Source: Selenomonadaceae bacterium
GTDB lineage: Bacteria > Bacillota > Negativicutes > Selenomonadales > Selenomonadaceae
Assembly (NCBI GenBank): GCA_017445435.1
Contig: JAFSUE010000186.1
Span: 1-6,445 of the forward strand
Length of the DNA: 6,445 nt
Reading direction: 5' to 3'
Every line of letters begins with the position of its first letter. Position 1 is the stretch's first letter. The position numbers were made by a program, and so were the translations under genes. The notes beneath the pieces are model-generated. The model was not told where the DNA came from. It ran no database searches and saw only the letters and a list, made by a program, of their open reading frames with translations. Positions 1-5,326 of this stretch are shown here, piece by piece.

Positions 1-126
1 GTCGTCAACGATAATAAGTTCAAAATCTTTTAAAGTTTGTACAAGGACACTTTCTAAAAGTATCGCAATATATTTTTCAGAATTGTACATCGGCACAATC
101 ACTGACACTGCTGGAACTTTATCCAA
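1..126 (-). CDS. Family 2 glycosyltransferase, N-terminal fragment
   Basis: Only the first 42 codons are inside the window; the gene continues past the left edge. The translation contains VSVIVPMYNSEKYI (residues 7-20), then a helix ending in SVLVQTLKDFELIIVDD. This is the classic start of a GT-A fold family 2 glycosyltransferase: the first strand of the nucleotide-sugar domain and the first Asp-Asp of the sugar-nucleotide site. Such enzymes transfer a sugar from a nucleotide-sugar to glycans, lipids or cell-wall polymers; the acceptor cannot be told from this fragment. The start is TTG at 126, directly after the TAA of the upstream PTS gene. An AGGAGG lies about 8 nt upstream, inside the end of that gene, so translation is probably coupled. 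The family call is strong, the specific role unknown. Confidence 0.85.
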   Translation of the reverse strand, partial: MDKVPAVSVIVPMYNSEKYIAILLESVLVQTLKDFELIIVDD

Positions 127-1464
127 TTAATTTTCCTCCTCTGGGTCTTCAAAACCTAAAATCCACGTCGCGATAAATCCTGCAACGTAGGAAATTCCGA
201 CGCCTAAAAGATAAACTGGAACGTTATTTGTAGTGGCGGCAAGCGGTAAACCTGAAATTCCCAACGTCGCCGCGCCTACCATATTTGCCGCTTGAACTGC
301 TCCGCCAAATGCCGCACCTATGCAAGCGCCAATAAACGGTCTGCCAAGTGGAAATGTCACGCCGTAAATCAGCGGTTCACCGATTCCCATCATTCCAACA
401 GGTAACGCCGACGCTATAGTTTTCTTTAAAAATTTATTTTTCGTCTTGACGTAAACTGCCGCCGCCGCACCTACTTGTCCTGCGCCAGCCATTGCTAAAA
501 TTGGCAACAAAATTGTCATGCCGTAAGTTGAAATTAAATCCACGTGAATAGGTGTAAAGGCTTGATGTACGCCGAACATTACAAGCGGTAACCAAATTCC
601 AGCTAAAATTGCTCCGACTATCGCGCCACCTGAACTTATTGCACCAGTTGCCGCCGTACCGATTGCGTCTGAAATTGCGCCGCCGATTGGTTGAAGTACG
701 AAAATTGCCACCGCTCCTGCTACCAAAACTGTTATTAACGGCGTCAAGAATAATTCAAACATTTCTGGGATAATTTTTCGCAGATGACTTTCAAGCCACG
801 CGCCCAATGCCGATACAAGTACTACGGAAATGACGCCGCCACGTCCCGGCAATAAATTTTCGCCGAAAAAATTTACTTCAGCAAGTGCAGGATGCGTGAT
901 TATCGCCGCTAATACGCCGCCAATTATCGGTGAGCCGTCAAAAACTTTTCCAGCGTTGTAGCCTACAAATAAATTCATTCCCCAAAAAACCGCGTTTCCA
1001 AAGACTGAAAGCAACTTGATAATCTGCGCGTCTGCAAGTTCAGGCGAAATTTTCAGCGTAACGCCAATAATCCCCGTTATAAGTCCACACGCTATAAAGC
1101 CAGGAATTAGCGGTACGAAAATGCTAGCAATTTTTTTCAGGAAAAGTTTAAACGGCGTTGCATTCTTCGCGCGAATTTCTTCATGCAGAGCTTTACCGTC
1201 ACCAATTTTAGGCTTGCCCGACTTACTCAAAATTTCATTTATCGCGGCGGCAACGTTGGACGATTTACCTGGACCAACGATAATTTGAAATTCATTTTCT
1301 GAATAATTCGTACCAAGTACGCCTTCAAGCTTTTTAACTTCGTCCGCAGGAATTTTTTCAGCAAGTTGCAGACGAACCCGCGTCATACAGTTCGTGACAC
1401 TTAAAATATTTTCAGCCCCGCCAACAAGTTCAAAAATTTTCGCGGCGAGTTGCTCATTAGTCAA
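127..1464 (-). CDS. murP: PTS EIIBC permease, MurP-like (N-acetylmuramic acid type)
   Basis: A 445-residue membrane phosphotransferase permease of the glucose superfamily that imports and phosphorylates a sugar. Residues 1-80 are the EIIB domain, with the phosphorylated cysteine at C26 in NCMTRVRL and the GPGK motif at 64-67. A linker follows to about residue 103, then a hydrophobic EIIC domain with many membrane segments. EIIC carries FGVHQAF (297-303), MAGAGQVGAA (325-334) and GIGEPLIYGV (360-369), the last holding the conserved sugar-site Glu. From memory these stretches resemble E. coli MurP more than TreB or sucrose permeases, so N-acetylmuramate is the likely but unproven substrate. There is no EIIA domain, so a glucose-type EIIA must act in trans. 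The start is TTG at 1464 with AAGGGGG 7 nt upstream. No murQ etherase gene is visible in the window. Confidence 0.85.
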   Translation of the reverse strand: MTNEQLAAKIFELVGGAENILSVTNCMTRVRLQLAEKIPADEVKKLEGVLGTNYSENEFQIIVGPGKSSNVAAAINEILSKSGKPKIGDGKALHEEIRAKNATPFKLFLKKIASIFVPLIPGFIACGLITGIIGVTLKISPELADAQIIKLLSVFGNAVFWGMNLFVGYNAGKVFDGSPIIGGVLAAIITHPALAEVNFFGENLLPGRGGVISVVLVSALGAWLESHLRKIIPEMFELFLTPLITVLVAGAVAIFVLQPIGGAISDAIGTAATGAISSGGAIVGAILAGIWLPLVMFGVHQAFTPIHVDLISTYGMTILLPILAMAGAGQVGAAAAVYVKTKNKFLKKTIASALPVGMMGIGEPLIYGVTFPLGRPFIGACIGAAFGGAVQAANMVGAATLGISGLPLAATTNNVPVYLLGVGISYVAGFIATWILGFEDPEEEN

Positions 1465-1496
1465 ATCAAAGCCCCCTTAAAAATTCATACGTTGCA

Positions 1497-1524
1497 ATTT
1501 TACTTTCCTTTCGCAATTCGTCAA
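1497..1524 (-). promoter_or_regulatory. Promoter of murP
   Basis: On the minus strand, TTGACG (1524-1519) is followed after 16 nt by TAAAAT (1502-1497), a good sigma-70/SigA-type promoter. Predicted transcription would start near 1490, giving a leader of about 25 nt that contains the AAGGGGG ribosome site of murP. No operator was recognised with confidence. Confidence 0.6.
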
Positions 1525-1606
1525 GCTTTTTTTCATAATGGAACGCGTCATAAATGTTATTAAGTCGTATTGATTAACTGGAATTTTTATTTTTAATTTA
1601 TTTAAA

Positions 1607-1637
1607 CTACTTTTTCTTTGGCGCAAAGAAAAAGTAG
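1607..1637. repeat. Perfect 14-bp inverted repeat with 3-nt loop
   Basis: CTACTTTTTCTTTG (1607-1620), loop GCG, then its exact reverse complement CAAAGAAAAAGTAG (1624-1637). It lies in the divergent region, upstream of both murP and aroF, so it is not placed as a terminator of either gene. It looks like the edge of a dispersed intergenic repeat or a transcript-stabilising hairpin; which one cannot be decided from one copy. Confidence 0.75.
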
Positions 1638-1652
1638 CAAAAAGAAACATTT

Positions 1653-1761
1653 GCGGCATTTGCGCGCTCGCGGTTGACTTTGCAGTAATAAAAACATTTC
1701 ACCGCGTCATTGTGTTCCCACTCGACCTACTCCGCAGGGCGCTGAAATGCCGCTTTATTAC
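1653..1761. repeat. Intergenic block with overlapping inverted repeats
   Basis: This fills the middle of the gene-free stretch between murP and aroF. GCGGCATTT (1653-1661) is the reverse complement of AAATGCCGC (1745-1753). GTAATAAA (1685-1692) matches TTTATTAC (1754-1761), and ATTTCA (1696-1701) matches TGAAAT (1743-1748). The first pairing crosses the other two, so they cannot all form in one simple nested fold. The local composition (GC-rich runs such as GCGCGCTCGCG) differs from the surrounding AT-rich intergenic DNA. The block reads open in one plus-strand frame from about 1571 to 1780, but with no ATG, GTG or TTG start preceded by a ribosome site, so I do not call a gene. The best guess is a mobile or dispersed repeat; a structured RNA is possible. 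Confidence 0.45.
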
Positions 1762-1856
1762 CTCAATTTTTTTCACTTGAAAGATTAAGCACTTAGTTAT
1801 TCAACACGCCCTAAGCAGGAAAATTTTTTTAATTGACGAAAAATCTTGTAGCTTAA

Positions 1857-1865
1857 TGCTATATT
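1857..1865 (+). promoter_or_regulatory. Candidate extended -10 promoter for aroF
   Basis: TGCTATATT fits an extended -10 (TGn plus TATATT at 1860-1865). A TTGACG at 1833-1838 lies 21 nt upstream of the hexamer, too far for a normal -35, so the call rests on the extended -10. The leader would be only about 14 nt, ending in the GGAAGGAAG ribosome site at 1870-1878. The true promoter may instead lie further upstream in the intergenic block. Confidence 0.3.
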
Positions 1866-1885
1866 TTTTGGAAGGAAGATTTTTT

Positions 1886-2899
1886 ATGATTGTTGTTATG
1901 TCACCAAGTGCGACGAAAGAAAATCTTGATAATGTTGTAAAGAAAATTGAATCGCTGAATTTGCGAACTCACCTTTCAACTGGCGACGAACGAACGATTG
2001 TCGGCGTTATCGGCGATAAAAAAATTATTGCTAATCTTGAAATGGAAATGATGGACGGCGTAGAAAAAACTGTCCGCATTACTGAAAAATATAAACTTGT
2101 CAGCCGCGAATTTGACCCAGCTAATTCAGTGATTGACGTTGACGGCGTGAAAATCGGCGGAAATGAAATTGTCGTAATGGCGGGACCTTGCGCGGTTGAA
2201 AGTGCTGAACAACTTCATGAAACTGCTAAAGTTGTCAGCGCTTGCGGAGCAAAAATTCTGCGCGGAGGTGCATTCAAGCCGCGTACTTCGCCGTACGATT
2301 TTCAAGGACTTGGCGAAGAAGGTTTAAAACTTTTGCGTCAAACGGCGGACGAATTTGGAATGAAAGTCGTTACTGAAATTGTTGAGAGCGGCGACATTGA
2401 ACTTGTCGAAAGTTACGCCGATATTCTGCAAGTTGGCGCCCGCAATATGCAAAACTTTCAAATGTTGAAGGCGTTGGGAAAATGTAAAAAGCCCGTTATG
2501 TTGAAACGCGGACTTTCAGCGACGATTGCCGAATGGCTTAACGCGGCAGAATATATTTTAAGCGGCGGCAATGAAAAAGTTATTTTCTGCGAACGCGGCA
2601 TTAGGACTTACGAAACGTACACGCGCAATACGTTAGACTTGTCAGCAGTTGCGGCGATAAAAAATCTTTCGCATTTGCCGATAATCGTTGATCCAAGTCA
2701 CGGTACAGGTCGTCGGTCAATGGTTGCGCCAATGGCAAAGGCGGCTATAGCGGCGGGAGCTGATGGCTTGATGATTGAAGTTCACCCGCACCCTGAAGTT
2801 GCACTTTCGGACGGTAACCAATCTTTGACGCCAGCAGATTTTCAAGCGCTGATGAATGACTTGAACGCGATAACTGCGGCAGTCGGTAAAAAAATATGA
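1886..2899 (+). CDS. aroF: 3-deoxy-7-phosphoheptulonate (DAHP) synthase, type I-beta with regulatory domain
   Basis: Cytosolic enzyme condensing phosphoenolpyruvate and erythrose 4-phosphate, the first step of the shikimate pathway. The protein is 337 residues, close to Thermotoga maritima DAHP synthase. Residues 1-70 form the ferredoxin-like regulatory domain (begins MIVVMSPSAT), which in this family gives feedback control by tyrosine or phenylalanine. The TIM barrel follows, with GPCAVES (100-106), LRGGAFKPRTSPY (125-137), VGARNMQN (183-190), LKRG (206-209) and DPSHGTGRR (269-277). The metal ligands are all present: C102, H272, E298 and D309. I chose ATG 1886 because GGAAGGAAG precedes it and the product then starts as the family does. 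The in-frame ATG at 1856 would overlap the putative promoter and has no ribosome site. The gene overlaps tyrA by 4 nt. Confidence 0.95.
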   Translation: MIVVMSPSATKENLDNVVKKIESLNLRTHLSTGDERTIVGVIGDKKIIANLEMEMMDGVEKTVRITEKYKLVSREFDPANSVIDVDGVKIGGNEIVVMAGPCAVESAEQLHETAKVVSACGAKILRGGAFKPRTSPYDFQGLGEEGLKLLRQTADEFGMKVVTEIVESGDIELVESYADILQVGARNMQNFQMLKALGKCKKPVMLKRGLSATIAEWLNAAEYILSGGNEKVIFCERGIRTYETYTRNTLDLSAVAAIKNLSHLPIIVDPSHGTGRRSMVAPMAKAAIAAGADGLMIEVHPHPEVALSDGNQSLTPADFQALMNDLNAITAAVGKKI

Positions 2900-3783
2900 G
2901 TACGAAACTTGCAATTATCGGCGTTGGATTAATCGGCGGTTCATTGGGTCTTTGTTTGAAAGATAAACTTGGCGACGAAATTTTTATTACTGGTCTTTGT
3001 CGTACAGAAAAATCTATGAAAACTGCAATGGAACTTGGCGCGGTTGATTTTGCGTCGAACGATTTAGAAAAAGTTGTCGGCGACGCAGATTTTATTTTCC
3101 TAAGCCCGCCAGTTCTGCAAATTGTTCCAATGGTTCAAAAAATTTTGCCATACCTTAAAGACGGCGCGATTATCACTGACGCTGGCAGTACGAAAAAATT
3201 TATTTACGATGAACTGAAAAAAATTCTTCCGCCAAATGTTTATTACATTGCAGGGCATCCAATGACTGGGCGCGAAAAATCTGGCGTGACTGCGGCTAGT
3301 AAAGATTTATTCAAAAATAAAGCTTACGTCATAGTTGAAGATACTGGCGCACCGCTTGAAGCTCATGAAAAGTTAATGGCGCTGTTACGATTGACGGAGG
3401 CTAATTTTACAAGTCTTGACATTGCTAAACATGACCGTTGCGCGTCGATAATTAGTCACGTCCCGCACGTTACGGCGGCGGCGCTTGTAACTTTACTTAA
3501 CCGCGCTGGTGACGACCTTGACTCCTGCTTAAAACTTATCGGCGGCGGCTTTAAAGATACAACGCGCATTGCCAGTTCAAATGCTGATATGTGGGCAGAT
3601 ATTTGTATGACGAACGGCGACGCAATTTCCGCTAATCTTCGCGATTTACAAAATATTTTAGGCGAAGTGATAAAAGCTATTGAAAATAAAGATAGACAGG
3701 CGATTCACGATTACTTTACGAAGTCAAGGGAACGGCGCGATAAAATTTTGGAGTTTGTCGAGAAAAAATTTGATCCGAACTAA
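2896..3783 (+). CDS. tyrA: Prephenate/arogenate dehydrogenase (TyrA)
   Basis: Oxidative decarboxylation of prephenate (or arogenate) towards tyrosine, in the cytosol. The 295-residue protein has an N-terminal Rossmann fold with GVGLIGGSLG (9-18) and a C-terminal all-helical dimerisation domain. Family marks are GHPMTGREKSG (120-130, with the substrate-site His121), SHVPHV (187-192) and GGGFKDTTRIA (216-226). There is no C-terminal ACT domain and no fused chorismate mutase, so feedback control may rest mainly on the upstream AroF. Residues after the second strand are C35-R36-T37 rather than the acidic residue usual for NAD binding. This resembles NADP-using members such as the Synechocystis arogenate dehydrogenase, so NADP use is an inference. 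Its ATG overlaps the aroF TGA (ATGA), with no strong ribosome site of its own, so it is translationally coupled. Confidence 0.93.
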   Translation: MSTKLAIIGVGLIGGSLGLCLKDKLGDEIFITGLCRTEKSMKTAMELGAVDFASNDLEKVVGDADFIFLSPPVLQIVPMVQKILPYLKDGAIITDAGSTKKFIYDELKKILPPNVYYIAGHPMTGREKSGVTAASKDLFKNKAYVIVEDTGAPLEAHEKLMALLRLTEANFTSLDIAKHDRCASIISHVPHVTAAALVTLLNRAGDDLDSCLKLIGGGFKDTTRIASSNADMWADICMTNGDAISANLRDLQNILGEVIKAIENKDRQAIHDYFTKSRERRDKILEFVEKKFDPN

Positions 3784-3814
3784 TATTTACCAACTGATGA
3801 AGGGGGCGTAAATT

Positions 3815-4576
3815 TTGCTGACGAAAAGATTAATTCCATGCCTTGACGTTAAAGCAGGTCGAGTTGTCAAGGGTACAAATTTTGTAGGACTTCGTGATGC
3901 AGGCGATCCTGTCGAACTTGCCAAACGTTACGACGAAGAAAGAGCCGATGAATTAGTTTTTCTTGACATCAGCGCATCTCATGAACGACGCGGCATAATG
4001 TTTGACGTTGCTAAAAACTGCGCGGCGCAAGTTTTCATTCCCTTCACAGTTGGCGGCGGCATTCGTAACGTTGAAAGTATGCGTCGTATGTTGAAAAGCG
4101 GCGCTGATAAAATTTCTATTAACACGGCGGCGGTTGAACACCCTGAAATTATTTCTGAAGGCGCTAAAAAATTTGGCAGTCAATGTATCGTGCTGGCAGT
4201 TGACGCTAGACGCCGTACGAATGGTGACGGCTGGGAAGTTTTCATACACGGCGGCAGAACTGAAACTGGGCTTGACGCGTTGGACTGGATACGATAAGGC
4301 GTTGAACTTGGCGCAGGTGAAATTTTATTGACAAGTATGGACGCGGACGGTACGAAGGACGGCTACGATATTGAATTAACACGCGCAGTTAGTGAGGCTG
4401 TCAACGTACCAGTCATTGCGTCGGGCGGCGCTGGAACTTTTGAACATTTCCTGCAAGTTTTGACTGAAGGCAAGGCGGACGCCGTTTTAGCCGCATCAGT
4501 TTTTCATTACGGTCAATATACCATTCGGCAAGTGAAAGAATTTTTAAAAAGTCGAGGAATTGAAGTTCGATTTTAA
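3815..4576 (+). pseudogene. hisF: Imidazole glycerol phosphate synthase cyclase subunit HisF, interrupted by an in-frame TAA
   Basis: HisF uses ammonia from HisH to turn PRFAR into imidazole glycerol phosphate and AICAR in histidine synthesis. Starting at TTG 3815 (GAAGGGGGC about 7 nt upstream), the frame gives KRLIPCLDVKAGRVVKG (4-20, catalytic D11), FTVGGGIRN (77-85) and LAVDAR (127-132, catalytic D130). It then meets TAA at codon 161 (4295-4297). The same frame continues without a shift: GAGEILLTSMDADGT, VIASGGAG, LAASVFH, ending at TAA 4574-4576. Ignoring the stop, the product is 253 codons, the normal HisF length, so a single base change (for example GAA or AAA to TAA) explains it. The rest shows no decay, which argues for a recent mutation, a sequence error or readthrough. 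It follows tyrA by 31 nt and has no other his genes nearby. Confidence 0.9.
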
Positions 4577-4595
4577 ATTTTACATTGGATTAAGA

Positions 4596-4649
4596 CTTCC
4601 ACAACTTGAAATTTTCCCGCGCATATTCGGCGGGAAATTTTTTTGCAGG
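4596..4649 (+). repeat. Left copy of a direct repeat: decayed duplicate of the thiN 5' end
   Basis: CTTCCACAACTTGAAATTTT (4596-4615) is identical to 5313-5332. The next 4 nt of the right copy (TTAT) are missing here. CCCGCGCA then matches exactly, one base differs (T4624 for G5345), and ATTCGGCGGGAAATTTT matches exactly (4625-4641 with 5346-5362). Weaker similarity continues for a few bases. The 4-nt deletion breaks the thiN reading frame, so this is a non-coding remnant. It begins 20 nt after the hisF stop. Together with the right copy it brackets the toxin-antitoxin genes; start-to-start distance is 717 bp. Confidence 0.85.
4609..4644 (+). terminator. Terminator-like hairpin after hisF
   Basis: TTTCCCGC (4613-4620) pairs with GCGGGAAA (4630-4637) around a 9-nt loop. 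Pairing extends by three more A-T pairs if one T is bulged. A run of seven T follows (4638-4644). This has the form of a Rho-independent terminator for the aroF-tyrA-hisF transcript. It is built from the repeat copy; the equivalent sequence inside thiN has the 5-bp CCCGC/GCGGG core but a broken flanking stem and an interrupted T-run. Confidence 0.5.
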
Positions 4650-4660
4650 AAAAAATTTCC
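4633..4660. promoter_or_regulatory. Perfect 11-bp palindrome upstream of the antitoxin, possible operator or alternative hairpin
   Basis: GGAAATTTTTT (4633-4643) and AAAAAATTTCC (4650-4660) are exact reverse complements with a 6-nt spacer, ending 32 nt before the antitoxin ATG. As RNA it would compete with the preceding terminator hairpin for GGAAA and the T-run. As DNA it could be the autoregulatory operator usual for type II toxin-antitoxin operons. A weak promoter (TTTGCA 4642-4647, 16 nt, TACAGA 4664-4669) would overlap it. Function is inferred; only the symmetry is seen. Confidence 0.35.
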
Positions 4661-4692
4661 GTGTACAGAAAAAATACGTTGAGGTGATAAAA

Positions 4693-4929
4693 ATGTCAGA
4701 ATTGAGAGCCGAAGCTATAAATTTAATTGAATCTATGCCTGAAAAATATTTGTTGGCTATCGTGCAGTACGCAAGACGTTTTGAAAATAAAGATTTTGCC
4801 GATGAACAGGCTATGTTTGCAGAATGGGAACGCGACCCCGACACTTACGAAGACAAAATTGCTGAATACGTAAACAGCTGGGTGAAAGATGTAAGGCGTG
4901 AAAAAAGACAAAATGCGAATCTTAATTGA
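4693..4929 (+). CDS. Small antitoxin-like protein, partner of the PIN toxin
   Basis: A 78-residue charged protein starting at ATG 4693, with GAGGTGA 5 nt upstream; longer in-frame extensions upstream lack this ribosome site. The N-terminal half (AEAINLIESMPEKYLLAIVQYARRFE, roughly residues 6-31) is predicted helical. It resembles the short N-terminal segments of antitoxins found beside PIN toxins, often of the pattern LI..MPE. The C-terminal half is acidic then basic (AEWERDPD, then WVKDVRREKRQ), as expected for a flexible toxin-binding tail. I see no clear ribbon-helix-helix or helix-turn-helix DNA-binding motif, so the subfamily is not assigned. Its last 17 nt overlap the toxin gene in another frame, which supports a coupled toxin-antitoxin pair. 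Antitoxin function is inferred mainly from this context. Confidence 0.7.
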   Translation: MSELRAEAINLIESMPEKYLLAIVQYARRFENKDFADEQAMFAEWERDPDTYEDKIAEYVNSWVKDVRREKRQNANLN

Positions 4930-5326
4930 TACAAATATTTTAATTTCTGGATTATATTTTCACGGATTGCCGAAAAAACTTTTGAGTGAAATTGATTTGG
5001 AACAATTTAAAATTTGTGTGAATCAAGAAATAATTTCAGAGTACACAGAAAAAATTGATAAAAAATTTTCAAAATCGAAATATATTTTGAATATGGAACT
5101 TCGCGAAAAAATTTTTAGCAGTTTTAATAGTTTTGACAAAGTTTCAAACTTAAAAGTTTGCCGAGACCCTGACGACGATAAATTTATAAATTGTGCGATA
5201 GACGCGAAGGCAATTTATATAGTAAGCGGCGACAATGATTTATTGGAGCTAAAAAATTTTGCAGGAATTGAAATTGTTACTGCACGTGAATTTTATGAAA
5301 AGTACATTAAACCTTCCACAACTTGA
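4913..5326 (+). CDS. PIN-domain ribonuclease toxin (type II toxin-antitoxin)
   Basis: A 137-residue PIN-domain protein, probably an Mg-dependent endoribonuclease toxin of the 'putative toxin component, PIN family' (COG1569-like). It begins MRILIDTNILISGL with the first metal Asp at D6. The second acid is probably E43 in ISEY, then CRDPDDDKFI (83-92, D88) and VSGDNDLL (104-111, D107/D109). All acids of a PIN active site appear present, so the enzyme is probably intact. I chose ATG 4913; an in-frame GTG at 4898 would add five residues. Neither has a good ribosome site, so translation probably depends on the antitoxin it overlaps. Codon and base use is more AT-rich than in thiN, consistent with transfer. 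The last codons and TGA lie within the thiN-derived repeat, so its extreme C-terminus is probably a junction product. Confidence 0.82.
   Translation: MRILIDTNILISGLYFHGLPKKLLSEIDLEQFKICVNQEIISEYTEKIDKKFSKSKYILNMELREKIFSSFNSFDKVSNLKVCRDPDDDKFINCAIDAKAIYIVSGDNDLLELKNFAGIEIVTAREFYEKYIKPSTT

Noticed and set aside
1016..1288. 90-codon plus-strand open frame
   Set aside because: Lies antisense within murP, whose conserved EIIB and EIIC motifs settle the coding strand.
1477..1659. 60-codon minus-strand open frame between murP and aroF
   Set aside because: It contains the murP promoter and half of a perfect hairpin, has no ribosome site, and the product has no recognisable domain.
1571..1780. Plus-strand open frame of about 70 codons through the intergenic block
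   Set aside because: No usable start codon with a ribosome site; composition and inverted repeats suggest a repeat element rather than a gene.
1856..1885. Upstream ATG start for aroF adding ten residues
   Set aside because: No ribosome site, overlaps the putative -10, and family members start at the MIVVM position.
3953..4249. Minus-strand open frame opposite hisF
   Set aside because: Shadow of hisF, which has clear catalytic motifs on the plus strand.
4606..4692. Upstream extension of the antitoxin frame
   Set aside because: This stretch is the decayed thiN repeat and hairpin region; the GAGGTGA site fixes the start at ATG 4693.
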